Assembly: GCF_004368405.1 (NCBI RefSeq)
Contig: NZ_SBJH01000059.1
Location: 1-64,000 of the forward strand
Length of the DNA stretch: 64,000 nt
Direction of reading: 5' to 3'
Source: Olivibacter sp. XZL3
GTDB taxonomy: Bacteria; Bacteroidota; Bacteroidia; Sphingobacteriales; Sphingobacteriaceae
Shown: positions 8,594 through 17,843 of the stretch, piece by piece
Numbering within the stretch: the stretch's first letter is position 1
Layout of the letters: the number at the start of each line of letters is the position of its first letter
The notes under the pieces: generated by a model
Seen by the model: only the letters and a program-made list of their open reading frames with translations
Told to the model about the DNA's origin: nothing
Databases searched by the model: none
Translations under genes and position numbers: made by a program

Positions 8594-10234
8594 CTAAAAG
8601 TCCTGATACCAGTTTCTGAACGAAGCTCTTAAGCCTATATTAAGCAGCGTTGTCTTATTGGTTGCTATTTCGTTTTTTTCATGCCTAAAAACCCCTCCAA
8701 TTTCAAACCGTAAATTATATTTAGGATTAATTAAATAAGCAGCACGAAGATCGAGGTATGTCAGATCGGTGGCAAGACCCTGACCGATGTGGTTGCCATA
8801 AAGCTCAACGTAGTTTTCGTATGATTTAAAAATATTCCCTCCGTAATTGATCTCATCGCTCGGGTCAGATCCATATCTGGCAAAATTTCCGTGAAATGAG
8901 AAATCGAACTTCCGATAGGAGTAGTTTAAGCGCCCGACAAATTCCCGAAAGTTGGCCCCTAAAATGTGGGCCAGTGGTTGATTGTAATTGGTGTAGGCTG
9001 TTATCGGTGTGAAATGCTGATAGGTATAGGGTCTGGCACTGTTGTATTCGCCAAGGAAATTTAAGTTTTCGATCCCGAAGGCGTCAAAACCGCGGAAGCC
9101 TAGTTGAAATGCATTCTTATTATTGATGTAGCCGCTGGAACTAAATAATTCTTTTACGTACAGTTCTCCCAATAATAATTGGCCATAAACCGACATATTA
9201 TCTAACACCTTATATTTTGCAGTGGCACCGATGTGCACTTTATCAGGCGAATTGCTGTTGGCTGTTTCGATAGGGCGTAAAAAAATAATTGGATTAATGT
9301 AATTGACATCAAAGCCCCGATTACCTCCCGCGTTTTTCGGTGCCCATAAAATGGACTGAAATAGGCCAAGGGAAAGGCGGTTGTTTACATTCCAGCTTAA
9401 ATATTGAAAGGCGCCCCATTTTCCTAAATCGCCCATGTTGTCGCGATTGTAAATGTCGGTAACGGTACTACTGTCTCTGGAGGCAAAAGGATCGAGCATG
9501 TAGGTCCACATGCTCATGTACTTTACATTTCCCAGCGTGCCGGTCAACTTTAAAAAGGTGTAAGGAGAAGAAACATCTGACAGCAACAGGGAGCGATAGC
9601 CATCGCCGATGAAGTTTTTGTCATAGCCCAGGGTAATGTTGAGGTATTTAATCGGCGTATAAGAGATATTCGCGGTGACGTATGCCCAATCTTGATCACG
9701 GCCGGTGCGTTGATCGTAAAGCTTGCCGAATTGGCCCGGGATTACTTTATTCTTTTCGATATAATCCGTTACATAATCAGGAAATAAAGCCTGGTTTTCA
9801 TAAAAGCTTGTGTAGAATGAAAAATTATTTCCAATCGTCACACCTGCCTGAAAGCCACGCGTGTTAGTCCAAGGGTTTCGTTTTTCATTGAAAGAACGCG
9901 CAATTTGAAAGTCCGGGAGAAAATCTGCGTAAAAAGTATAATCTTCTTTTTTAATGTCAATCAGGTGCTCATTAAAAAGCTTTCGTCCTAGCCAAGTGTT
10001 CCGGTCCTTTACGCCCAAATTCATGAGTGAGTCATAGGCTGGTTGCAGGGTCGAATCGATAATCAATGGTTTAATGCTGGTATGCAGCCGGGTGTCTTTG
10101 CTATAAAGTGTTCGATCGAACTTCTGATATAACTGATGAGAAAATGGCACGTATTGAGCCTGCGCATTTGCGACGGTATTAAAAATATTCAGGGAAAAGA
10201 AGGAGATTAAAAAAATAAATAAGTATTTTCTCAT
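8594..10234 (-). CDS. outer-membrane beta-barrel, RemB/Wzi-like
   Basis: A 546-residue secreted protein with a signal peptide ending in VANAQA and a long series of amphipathic strands ending in an aromatic terminus (RNWYQDF), as in outer-membrane barrels. Features shared with Bacteroidota RemB/capsule-assembly barrels include the aromatic-rich strands WGAFQYLSWNVN, INPIIFLRPIE and FRGFDAFGIENLNFLGEYN. The start at 10234 (MRKYLFIFLISFF) puts the signal peptide at the N terminus; a start at 10261 would add nine residues before it. It is transcribed divergently from the wzx operon and just upstream of the WecA-like gene, suggesting a surface-polysaccharide or motility role. RemB assignment is from general resemblance only. 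Confidence 0.7.
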   Translation of the reverse strand: MRKYLFIFLISFFSLNIFNTVANAQAQYVPFSHQLYQKFDRTLYSKDTRLHTSIKPLIIDSTLQPAYDSLMNLGVKDRNTWLGRKLFNEHLIDIKKEDYTFYADFLPDFQIARSFNEKRNPWTNTRGFQAGVTIGNNFSFYTSFYENQALFPDYVTDYIEKNKVIPGQFGKLYDQRTGRDQDWAYVTANISYTPIKYLNITLGYDKNFIGDGYRSLLLSDVSSPYTFLKLTGTLGNVKYMSMWTYMLDPFASRDSSTVTDIYNRDNMGDLGKWGAFQYLSWNVNNRLSLGLFQSILWAPKNAGGNRGFDVNYINPIIFLRPIETANSNSPDKVHIGATAKYKVLDNMSVYGQLLLGELYVKELFSSSGYINNKNAFQLGFRGFDAFGIENLNFLGEYNSARPYTYQHFTPITAYTNYNQPLAHILGANFREFVGRLNYSYRKFDFSFHGNFARYGSDPSDEINYGGNIFKSYENYVELYGNHIGQGLATDLTYLDLRAAYLINPKYNLRFEIGGVFRHEKNEIATNKTTLLNIGLRASFRNWYQDF

Positions 10235-10278
10235 GTTTCGAATAATAAATTCTCCTGGCAAGATACATGCCGAGAAGG

Positions 10279-10286
10279 CAAAGGTA
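10279..10286 (-). promoter_or_regulatory. possible -7 element for the outer-membrane barrel gene
   Basis: CAAAGGTA on the plus strand reads TACCTTTG on the minus strand, matching TAnnTTTG, 45 bp before the start at 10234. No clear -33 partner was seen. Confidence 0.35.
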
Positions 10287-10446
10287 GTTTTTTTAAGTAT
10301 TTCTTTTGCTGTCTATTGTCAAAGCATATTCAATAAAAAGCCTATATTTCTCTGCAATTCCGCTCTATTTAGCCGACGTACCAAAAAAAGGTACTGCGTA
10401 TTGCTAAGAAGGAATAATAATCTGCTTTATATCTAAACTAATATTG

Positions 10447-10475
10447 TTGTATATAAAAGCAATTATCTAAGTTTG
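10447..10475 (+). promoter_or_regulatory. promoter-like element very close to the wzx start
   Basis: TTG (10447-10449), 18 nt, then a full-consensus TAAGTTTG (10468-10475). The ATG at 10484 follows after only 8 bp, so a transcript from this promoter would have almost no leader. Confidence 0.45.
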
Positions 10476-10483
10476 TCACCACA

Positions 10484-11944
10484 ATGGGAACCATAAAAAA
10501 GAATGCGCTATACAATATTCTTTTATCTGTTAGTCAGATTCTGTTTCCCCTTATTACTTTTCCTTATATTTCACGTGTGCTAGGGCCTGTCGGAATTGGA
10601 AACGTTAGTTTTGTCGATAGTGTTACACAGTATTTTCTTTTAGTAGCTGCTTTGGGCATTCCGGTATACGGCATCAGGGAAATCGCCAAATTGAAAGATC
10701 AGCCTCAAAAGCGATCTGAGGTTTTTAGCGAATTGTTGCTTATACACCTATCAACAACAGGCATGGCGGTGGCCATTTACATCAGCATTTTTTTTACGCT
10801 ACCCTATTTCGCGGCCTATAGGCCGTTATTTTACTTGGGAGCCCTGGTGTTGCTTTTTCAACTATTTATAATCGAATGGTTGTTCCAGGGTATGGAGGAG
10901 TTTCCCTATATTACAAAGCGGACCTTATTAGTGCGTATCGGTTCGGTATTGGCCATTTTCCTGTTCGTAAAGGAAGCTGGGGATGAGCTGTGGTATTACG
11001 GGATTTCTTGCTTGGCTGTACTGGTAAACGCGCTTTTCAATGTCGCTTATGCGAGGCGCTTCGTTCGTTTTGTTCCTTCGAGAAGGATATTCAAAAAGCA
11101 CGGCAAAGCGCTGCTTTATATCTTTTCGCTAGGCTTGGTAACCAGCGTTTATACTGTGTTGGATACCGCCTTATTAGGCTTGTTATCGACACCGGAGCAA
11201 GTCGGCTATTACGCTACCTCCGCACGTCTTGTAAAATTAGTGATCATGATTTTTATTGCCTTTTCAACGGTATTCATTCCGCCTTTATCGAAAGCATTTC
11301 ATGAGGATGAAGAACAGCATGCATTTCTTCTGTTACAAAAGTCATTTGCTTACACTATTTTATTGAGCGTGCCAGCGAGCATTGGCCTTTACGTCGTGGC
11401 ACCGCTCCTTATAACAATGTATGCGGGTGCGGATTTCAGCGAAGCGATCACCTCCTTGCAAGTACTGGCGCCCTCTATTCTTTTTATTGGTTTAAGTAAT
11501 GTTTTCGGCATGCAGATCCTCAACCCAACCCATAATGAACGACTTTTTTTTAGGGCAGCTGTTATAGGCATGCTCATTAGCTTGCTAATGAACTTTAGCC
11601 TTATTCCCGTTTTGGGTCATATCGGGGCGGCACTTTCATCTGTTGTCACCGAGTTTTGTGTTTTAGTCCTACTCATCCGTTACGCTTTAGTTAAAGTGCG
11701 CTTCCGCCCCGCTTGGAAGCTCCTATGGCAAGCCGTGTTGGCCAGTTTGCCGGCCATTCCAATTTATCAACTTGTAGAAAAGACCGTGGATTCAATGGTC
11801 CTGCAATTGTTCCTCGTATTGGCTGCTACGACGATCGTCTATGTCTGTATGCAGGCTATTATATTTCGGAATCGCCATATATTCGCCTTGTTTGACCTAG
11901 TAAAGGCAAAAGTCGGAGGTGCAAAAAACGGATTAAAGCATTAA
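10484..11944 (+). CDS. wzx: Wzx-type polysaccharide flippase (set A)
   Basis: Inner-membrane flippase of the MOP/PST family that moves lipid-linked repeat units to the periplasmic face. At 486 residues it has the usual 12-14 membrane helices. The N-terminal pattern (SVSQILFPLITFPYISRVLGPVGIG and the following FVDSVTQYF) is characteristic, as are the repeated YAT-SARLVKL and GADFSEAITSLQVLAPSI segments in later helices. It is the first gene of a tightly spaced operon that continues through polymerase, glycosyltransferases and acyltransferase to 17724. It belongs to set A and is only distantly similar to the other two flippases, at 32150 and 56371. Confidence 0.93.
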   Translation: MGTIKKNALYNILLSVSQILFPLITFPYISRVLGPVGIGNVSFVDSVTQYFLLVAALGIPVYGIREIAKLKDQPQKRSEVFSELLLIHLSTTGMAVAIYISIFFTLPYFAAYRPLFYLGALVLLFQLFIIEWLFQGMEEFPYITKRTLLVRIGSVLAIFLFVKEAGDELWYYGISCLAVLVNALFNVAYARRFVRFVPSRRIFKKHGKALLYIFSLGLVTSVYTVLDTALLGLLSTPEQVGYYATSARLVKLVIMIFIAFSTVFIPPLSKAFHEDEEQHAFLLLQKSFAYTILLSVPASIGLYVVAPLLITMYAGADFSEAITSLQVLAPSILFIGLSNVFGMQILNPTHNERLFFRAAVIGMLISLLMNFSLIPVLGHIGAALSSVVTEFCVLVLLIRYALVKVRFRPAWKLLWQAVLASLPAIPIYQLVEKTVDSMVLQLFLVLAATTIVYVCMQAIIFRNRHIFALFDLVKAKVGGAKNGLKH

Positions 11945-11967
11945 TAATTGTAATTTTGAAGCAGGTA

Positions 11968-13170
11968 ATGGCAACAGAACTATTATATATCGCTTTACGC
12001 CTCGATGTAACCGGTGATGGCGCTTCCATGTATGCAATGAATAACGTGTTGACTTTTACGTCCATTGCACCAACAGATGTTGTTACGCTCCAAGGGCCTC
12101 GCACGTCCTATGGGCGCGCGTTACTTAGCCAGTTACCCTGTCGTGTTTACGAGGTTCCTGCCGAGGCTATCCATCCTACCCGCGAACGCATCAGGCTCTT
12201 GCAAAGAGGACATAATATTTTTCGTGAATCTTCCGCTTTACGTCACATGGTTCGTAAAAAGCTGAAGGAAAAGGATTACGCCTTTATCGTATTGGAACTT
12301 TATTCAGCGTATCTCATACCGACGATTCGAAGCGTGCGCCCTTCCTGCAAAATTTTGCTCAATCAGCATAATTACGAGTATGCGAACCACCTCGAATATA
12401 TGAATTATCGTATTCGTCATGCATTCAAGAGAAGGCTTTACCGCTGGGCAAATTTTCGCTATCGGCAAACCGAACATCAATTAATAAAAGAGGCCGACGG
12501 ACTTATCGCTATTTCAGAAGAGGATAAACGTTTGTTTGACCATATCCGGCAGGATGATCAACACAGCTATCTGTTGTCGCCGGCATTACCATTGAAACGG
12601 GTAAAAGAGCAATATGAACAACAATGTCGACATCTTCTTTTTGTCGGCATGATGGATTGGTATCCCAATATACAAGGTGTATTGCAATTTGTGAAACAGG
12701 TATTTGAACCATTGCTTAAGCAAGACCCATCGTATCATTTTTATATTGTCGGAAAAAATCCGGTAGCGGAGATTCTGGAATTAAATTCGACCCATATTCA
12801 CGTAACGGGTGCCGTTGAAGATGTAGACGTCTACATTAAGAAATGTGATTTGATGGTTGTGCCTGTCTCGTTAGGAGGAGGCGTGAAAGTGAAGGTGATG
12901 GAGGCCATTCAAAAAGGGATACCCTTGCTGTTACATCAGTCCAGCGCACAGGGATACGAAGGGATAGCCGACTATTTCGTTGTTAGCGATATGGCCGGAT
13001 TTAGAAGGAGAATCGAATCCTATCCGGAAGAAGTTACCCATCAAATAAGGGCACTTGCTGAGGCACAAAGGGCGCTGGCAAAGAAAATGGAAAAAAATAA
13101 AGAAACGGCAACCCGGATTTTAACGGACTTCGTTTCTGTTGACCAAACTATCAATAAAGTCAGATCTTGA
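11968..13170 (+). CDS. GT4-type glycosyltransferase
   Basis: A 400-residue cytoplasmic glycosyltransferase with the GT-B fold. The C-terminal half shows the classical pattern: LFVGMMDWYPNIQGV near 212, YIVGKN near 255, then CDLMVVPVSLGGGVKVKVMEA near 295, which holds the nucleotide-sugar binding region. The ATG at 11968 is preferred; an in-frame TTG at 11956 would add four residues. The gene overlaps the downstream polymerase gene by 4 bp (TTGA junction), showing translational coupling in set A. Donor and acceptor sugars are not predictable from sequence. Confidence 0.88.
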   Translation: MATELLYIALRLDVTGDGASMYAMNNVLTFTSIAPTDVVTLQGPRTSYGRALLSQLPCRVYEVPAEAIHPTRERIRLLQRGHNIFRESSALRHMVRKKLKEKDYAFIVLELYSAYLIPTIRSVRPSCKILLNQHNYEYANHLEYMNYRIRHAFKRRLYRWANFRYRQTEHQLIKEADGLIAISEEDKRLFDHIRQDDQHSYLLSPALPLKRVKEQYEQQCRHLLFVGMMDWYPNIQGVLQFVKQVFEPLLKQDPSYHFYIVGKNPVAEILELNSTHIHVTGAVEDVDVYIKKCDLMVVPVSLGGGVKVKVMEAIQKGIPLLLHQSSAQGYEGIADYFVVSDMAGFRRRIESYPEEVTHQIRALAEAQRALAKKMEKNKETATRILTDFVSVDQTINKVRS

Positions 13171-14276
13171 TTTATATTATATTATATATGGTTCTTGGCG
13201 CCTTTGCGCTGTTAGATCTTGTTAAAAACGCAGAGAATATCAAGCGTCTTTTATTTTGGTTCTTCGTATCCGTCCTTATTTTTATAAGTTCCATCCGTTG
13301 GAATGTCGGTACCGATTGGTATTCCTATACCGATTACTTCAACAAGGTAGAAAGCTACGTGGAGAATCCGGAGACTAATATGATGGAACGCGGTTTTACC
13401 TATTTAAATTATGTAGTAAAGGTATTGACCGACAATTACTCGGTATTGCTCGCCTTAACGGCAATTCTTACCATCGGTTTGAAAGCTGCTTTTATCTATA
13501 AGCATGAGCAGATCATGCTGCTGGGCCTTTTTTTGTACTTCTGTTATTACCTGGCCGATATTTTTGCTGTTCGGCAATACCTGGCGATTTCTATTACGCT
13601 ATGGTCTATTCCCTTTATTATCAAGCGGCGTTTCCTTCCTTTTTTGCTAGTGATCCTTTTAGCGTCGCTCATTCATGTAACGGCCATCTTTTTTATTTTC
13701 GCTTACTGGGTTTATCCTATGCAGTTTTCACCCAAACTGATCTATATATCGCTACTGGTAGCCCTTTTTTTAGGTTTTATAGATATTGGCGGACTCTTAG
13801 CGCGCTTGGCCATGCATGTGGCGGGCATCGATTCCAGAATAGGGGAAAAGCTGTTATTTTACAACGAGGAAACGCTCGATATGACGGGTAATCCCTATGT
13901 GGCGTTCGCCATCGGAGTCGCTAAGCGGGCGATTTTTCTGCCTATTTTTATCGCCTTTCAACCTCATATTGCACCGGTTGATCGGGCCAAATACACCGGC
14001 TATCTTAACTTGCTGGTATTTGGGAATCTTATTTATTTTCTGTTCATGGTAAGTTTGCCGGTTATGGCGCGCCTCTCCACAGGTTTTCTACTGTTTGAAA
14101 TTTTTGTCCTGGCTTATCTTATTTTCTATTTAAAGGATAAAGGATTGCGCTTGCTGGCCTTTTTATTACTGTTGTTATTTGGCGCCTTTCGTCTTTATAA
14201 CTTAATTTCGGTGTACTATGATTTATACGTACCCTTTGAAACGATTTTTGCACCAACAGATATAGTTCGTGAATAA
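13167..14276 (+). CDS. EpsG-family polysaccharide polymerase (Wzy-type, set A)
   Basis: Polytopic membrane protein of 369 residues with about ten helices, matching the EpsG family of Wzy-like polymerases that join repeat units on the periplasmic face. The family motif SIRWNVGTDWYSYTDYF near residues 42-58 is clear, followed by MMERGFTYLNYVV, and IFAVRQYLAISITLW near 132. The TTG at 13167 overlaps the preceding TGA and gives an N terminus (MIYIILYMVLGAF) that fits the family; the next start is an ATG at 13188. It is the only polymerase candidate in set A. The next glycosyltransferase gene overlaps its end by 8 bp. Confidence 0.88.
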   Translation: MIYIILYMVLGAFALLDLVKNAENIKRLLFWFFVSVLIFISSIRWNVGTDWYSYTDYFNKVESYVENPETNMMERGFTYLNYVVKVLTDNYSVLLALTAILTIGLKAAFIYKHEQIMLLGLFLYFCYYLADIFAVRQYLAISITLWSIPFIIKRRFLPFLLVILLASLIHVTAIFFIFAYWVYPMQFSPKLIYISLLVALFLGFIDIGGLLARLAMHVAGIDSRIGEKLLFYNEETLDMTGNPYVAFAIGVAKRAIFLPIFIAFQPHIAPVDRAKYTGYLNLLVFGNLIYFLFMVSLPVMARLSTGFLLFEIFVLAYLIFYLKDKGLRLLAFLLLLLFGAFRLYNLISVYYDLYVPFETIFAPTDIVRE

Positions 14277-15453
14277 GCAACAATTGTTCTATATCGAGCC
14301 CTTTATGCGCGGCAACCAGCATGCACCCTTCAACGCGGCCATGTTGCAGGTGTTTCAGGCTATTTATCCAATGGCTACCATTCGGTTGTGGTGTTCTTCA
14401 GACCATTTGCTTGCTTTAAAAGAGCAAGGTCAGATGAGTCGGCGGATCATTCACCAGCCTTTAAGGGTACCAAGGCTACGTAATGCCGATAAGCTTCGGT
14501 GGGTTTATAAACATTTGGCGGAATGTTGGGCTTTAACCAAGCTGTTAATACGGGCCCGTAGGCATCAGGTGTCTTTGGTGTATTTTGCCTTTTTATCGCC
14601 GCCCGCCCAATGGTTGTTAAGCTGTTATCGCGTCTTTTTTTTTAAAAAGCTTAACATATTGGTACAGTTGCATGGCTTGGAGCTGTTAAAAGTTTCGCGG
14701 CAAGGCAAATTCGTCGATCGTGTTTACGCGTCGCTCCTTCGAAGCGCTTTTCGACGGAAGCGGAGTCGCTTGTACTATATTACCATGGAAAAGGGCGCGC
14801 AGCGCTACCTGCAAGACCACGATCTGATCCCTTCCTCACATTTGCTATGTATACCGCACCCTTATCTTTTTAAGAAGCGGGATATGAAACAGGTGCAGCA
14901 CCATATTCCTATCTTTGTTCACCTTGGCGTAGCCCGTTTGTCGAAGGGGTCGCATCATTTTTTTAAGCTGGCCGAGAAGTTTAAAGAAGAAGTCGTGCAA
15001 GGTAAGGCGATTTTCCAAGTGGTAGGTCAGGTGTTACCCGAGATGGACAACTACCTCAACCCCTACGTCGTTTACGCAGGGCGTGGTGACATGTTGCCGA
15101 CAGCAGACTACTTGGCAGCCCTCCATGATGCCGATTATGCGCTGTTCTGCTATGCGTCGGATAGTTACGAGCTTACCAGCAGCGGCGCAGTCATGGATGC
15201 AATTGCTGCGCACAAGCCTATCTTGGCCTTACGGAACACTTCCTTTTCAGAGCTGTTCTCCCTTGTTGAACGTGCGCCGGGGCAATTATTTGATAGTTTA
15301 GAGGAAATGGAGCAGACTGTTCGATCCATCATTTATCAACAAAAGCATTTCCATGAAAATGGAGCTGCTGCGTTTGTGGCGCTGCAAGCGCATTTCAGCG
15401 TTGACAATGTCGCCAGAGAACTTGGCAAACAATTAAAAGGGATTTCATGCTAG
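14269..15453 (+). CDS. GT4-like glycosyltransferase
   Basis: A 394-residue GT-B-type glycosyltransferase. It has an N-terminal half with LVQLHGLELLKVSR near 125 and a C-terminal half with IFVHLGVARLSKGSHHFF near 216, FQVVGQVLPEM near 246 and the acidic donor-binding stretch SDSYELTSSGAVMDAIAAHKP spread over about 298-318. The GTG start at 14269 overlaps the polymerase gene by 8 bp, which supports it. The stop overlaps the next ATG. It sits between polymerase and a GT2 gene, so it probably builds the set A repeat unit. It is divergent from the standard GT4 profile, hence the slightly lower confidence. Confidence 0.82.
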   Translation: MNKQQLFYIEPFMRGNQHAPFNAAMLQVFQAIYPMATIRLWCSSDHLLALKEQGQMSRRIIHQPLRVPRLRNADKLRWVYKHLAECWALTKLLIRARRHQVSLVYFAFLSPPAQWLLSCYRVFFFKKLNILVQLHGLELLKVSRQGKFVDRVYASLLRSAFRRKRSRLYYITMEKGAQRYLQDHDLIPSSHLLCIPHPYLFKKRDMKQVQHHIPIFVHLGVARLSKGSHHFFKLAEKFKEEVVQGKAIFQVVGQVLPEMDNYLNPYVVYAGRGDMLPTADYLAALHDADYALFCYASDSYELTSSGAVMDAIAAHKPILALRNTSFSELFSLVERAPGQLFDSLEEMEQTVRSIIYQQKHFHENGAAAFVALQAHFSVDNVARELGKQLKGISC

Positions 15454-16292
15454 CAAATCAAGAACAAGAGCAAGTGGGCACTAGATGGCCGTCACCATTG
15501 GTCAGCGTCGTTATTCCAATGTATCAGGCCGAACGCAGTATTCGGAAGACGCTTGCATCCGTCGTGAATCAGCGGTATCGGCCGCTGGAAGTGATCATCG
15601 TAAACGATGGATGTCGAGATAAATCGGTTCAAGAAGTACAAAGTTTTATAGAAACGCAAAGCGCTACAGCAATTTCTTTTCAGCTACTCAATCAGGAGAA
15701 TAGGGGAGTGTCGGCCGCTCGGAATCTCGGCATGCGTAAAGCGAAAGGTGCTTTTATCGCTTTGCTGGATGCTGACGATGAATGGTTGCCGAGTAAGTTG
15801 GAAAGACAAATGGCCGTTTTGCAGGCAAATCCGGCAATCGATTTTTTAGGGACCACCCGGAACGGGGAGCATTGGAAGAGGTGGATATTTAAAGAGTTTC
15901 AGCACTTGACCCCCATATCCGCTCGGCTATTACTATATAAAACCTTTTTCGTTACACCTACGGTACTTTTCAAGCGAGAAATACTCGAAAAAACCGGTTA
16001 TTTCGATGAGCAACAACGTTATGCAGAAGAGGGCAATTTTTGGATACGCGTATGTAAGCAGCACCATTGCGTTTTATTAAACGAAAGTTTGGTCATTACG
16101 GGTGACGGTAAACCCAATTTCGGCTTTTCGGGCCTGTCGTCCAACCTGAAAGAGATGGAGAAAGGAGAGCTTAGAAATATGCGCTTAGGCTACAAGCTGG
16201 GTATCGTGGGCTTTTTAGAATACATATTTTTGGTGTTTTACTCCTTAATGAAGTATATTCGTCGATTAGTGATCGTAAAGTTAAGAAGATAG
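15447..16292 (+). CDS. GT2-family glycosyltransferase
   Basis: A 281-residue GT-A glycosyltransferase of family 2. The opening strand PLVSVVIPMYQAERSI and the VIIVNDGCRDKS loop bind the nucleotide; FIALLDADDEWLPSKLERQ near 107 carries the DxD metal-binding motif, and FDEQQRYAEEGNFWIRV near 188 is the usual acceptor-side segment with the catalytic acidic residues. The C terminus is hydrophobic and basic (residues 255-281), suggesting membrane attachment. It overlaps the previous gene by 7 bp and is one base from the acyltransferase gene that follows. Confidence 0.9.
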   Translation: MLANQEQEQVGTRWPSPLVSVVIPMYQAERSIRKTLASVVNQRYRPLEVIIVNDGCRDKSVQEVQSFIETQSATAISFQLLNQENRGVSAARNLGMRKAKGAFIALLDADDEWLPSKLERQMAVLQANPAIDFLGTTRNGEHWKRWIFKEFQHLTPISARLLLYKTFFVTPTVLFKREILEKTGYFDEQQRYAEEGNFWIRVCKQHHCVLLNESLVITGDGKPNFGFSGLSSNLKEMEKGELRNMRLGYKLGIVGFLEYIFLVFYSLMKYIRRLVIVKLRR

Positions 16293-16293
16293 C

Positions 16294-16887
16294 ATGCTGA
16301 GGAAATACGGTTTTAGGGGCAGTATCAAGCTGCTAACCCACTTGATTCGTACAAAAATCTTTTATCCAAAGGCCCGTATCATACGTTTTCCGTTTGAGAT
16401 CCGGAATGCGCGCTTTATTGAGCTCGGCGAAGGGCTTACCACCGGTGTAGGTTGTAGGTTGGAGGCGCTACCTATAAAGAAAGACGCTAGGGTCTGCATT
16501 CAGTTGGGTAAGCAAGTGCAGATCAACGATTACGTTCATATCGGAGCCATCGAACGGGTTTCTATCGGGGATGAAGTATTGGTTGCCAGTAAGGTTTTTA
16601 TTACCGATCACAATCACGGTTCGTTTGACAGCGCTTGCGATAAACAGGAAGTGATGGCAGCACCGATCAACCGATCGCTTAAGTCGAAACCGGTGCATAT
16701 CGGCAATCGCTGTTGGTTGGGAGAAAATGTGATCATCTTGCCGGGTGTAACCTTGGGAGAAGGCTGTGTTGTGGGGGCGGGTTCGGTGGTCACGAAATCG
16801 TTTCCTTCCTATTCCCTGCTTATCGGAAACCCAGCGAGGTTATATAAGAAGTTCAATTTCCATTCTGGTCAGTGGGAACTGGCTTAA
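16294..16887 (+). CDS. left-handed beta-helix acyltransferase (WcaF/CatB-like)
   Basis: A 197-residue hexapeptide-repeat acyltransferase, probably adding O-acetyl or a related acyl group from acyl-CoA to a sugar of the repeat unit. The repeats are visible as IQLGKQVQINDYVHIGAIE, VSIGDEVLVAS and VHIGNRCWLGENVIILPG. The catalytic His sits in VFITDHNHGSF near 106. The C terminus (AGSVVTKSFPSYSLLIGNPA) is typical of the family. It starts one base after the GT2 stop and is part of the set A operon. The exact acyl group and target are unknown. Confidence 0.88.
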   Translation: MLRKYGFRGSIKLLTHLIRTKIFYPKARIIRFPFEIRNARFIELGEGLTTGVGCRLEALPIKKDARVCIQLGKQVQINDYVHIGAIERVSIGDEVLVASKVFITDHNHGSFDSACDKQEVMAAPINRSLKSKPVHIGNRCWLGENVIILPGVTLGEGCVVGAGSVVTKSFPSYSLLIGNPARLYKKFNFHSGQWELA

Positions 16888-16908
16888 TCCAATCTGAAAA
16901 AGCCTATA

Positions 16909-17724
16909 ATGAGAATAACCGTTTCCATTGTCCTTTACCATAACGATTTGTCGGAAGTAGGAGACGCCTTGCGTAGTTGCCTTTCCTCTACATTAGTAGA
17001 GAGAGTATACCTTATTGACAATTCGTCGAACGACACGCTTCGGTGCCTTGCTAAGGACGAGCGCGTAAGGTATTTGCATTATCCTGAAAACCTCGGTTTT
17101 GGTGCTGCACATAATCGGGCCATTCAGTCCTGTTCCGATTCCGACTACCATGTGATGGTAAATCCGGACATCGCTTTTCCAGAAGGCGTGCTGGAAGCGC
17201 TGGCTACTTTTATGGATCAGCATCCCGATGTCGGGTCGGTCATGCCTAAAGTCTTTTATAAGGACGGAAAGCTCCAACGTCTCTGCAAATTATTGCCGGG
17301 GCCTTTCAATTTATTTGGTCGTCGTTTTGCGTCAAATTGGGCTTGGGCACGGAAACTGAACGAGCAATACGAATTAGCCTTCTTTGATTACAGTCAAATA
17401 GCTGATATCCCCTGTCTTTCCGGCTGTTTTATGTTTACCCGTAATAACATATTACAGCAATTAAATGGATTTGATACCCGCTTTTTTCTATATTTGGAGG
17501 ACGTAGATTTAATACGGCGCATAGGGCGTTTAGCCCGTACGGTATATTATCCACATGTTTCCATCACGCACGGTTATCAGAAGGAATCCTATCATAATCG
17601 CAAAATACTTCGTCTGCATATGAAATCAGCTATTCAGTATTTTAATAAATGGGGCTGGTTTTTCGACCGCGATCGCGAGAAGATCAACCAAAACACCTTA
17701 AAGAAATTGATGAGAAAAAATTAA
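16909..17724 (+). CDS. GT2-family glycosyltransferase, rhamnosyltransferase-like
   Basis: A 271-residue GT2 enzyme resembling WbbL-type rhamnosyltransferases. Visible motifs are VSIVLYHNDLSEV at the N terminus, IDNSSND near 37, NLGFGAAHNRAI near 61, MVNPDIAFPEGV near 82 (the DxD position), SVMPKVFYKDG near 105, and the conserved LSGCFMFTRN and FFLYLEDVDLIRRIG near 165-205. The family often uses dTDP-rhamnose, but no rhamnose genes are in the window, so this is only a resemblance. It ends the tightly spaced part of set A; a 119-bp gap precedes wzz. Confidence 0.88.
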   Translation: MRITVSIVLYHNDLSEVGDALRSCLSSTLVERVYLIDNSSNDTLRCLAKDERVRYLHYPENLGFGAAHNRAIQSCSDSDYHVMVNPDIAFPEGVLEALATFMDQHPDVGSVMPKVFYKDGKLQRLCKLLPGPFNLFGRRFASNWAWARKLNEQYELAFFDYSQIADIPCLSGCFMFTRNNILQQLNGFDTRFFLYLEDVDLIRRIGRLARTVYYPHVSITHGYQKESYHNRKILRLHMKSAIQYFNKWGWFFDRDREKINQNTLKKLMRKN

Positions 17725-17843
17725 AAAGCTTTATCTTCGCCGTGAATATCAATTAAGAAAAGAGAACTTGATCGTTATTGGCGATTGATATCGGCAGGCC
17801 CTATAATAGCGGGTCTAAAGCCTATACGATAGATTTATAATAA

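Noticed and set aside
17750-17843. Possible structured leader (ATCGT...ACGAT inverted segments) before wzz
   Set aside because: Pairing is imperfect and the arms are short; no riboswitch or attenuator pattern could be recognised.
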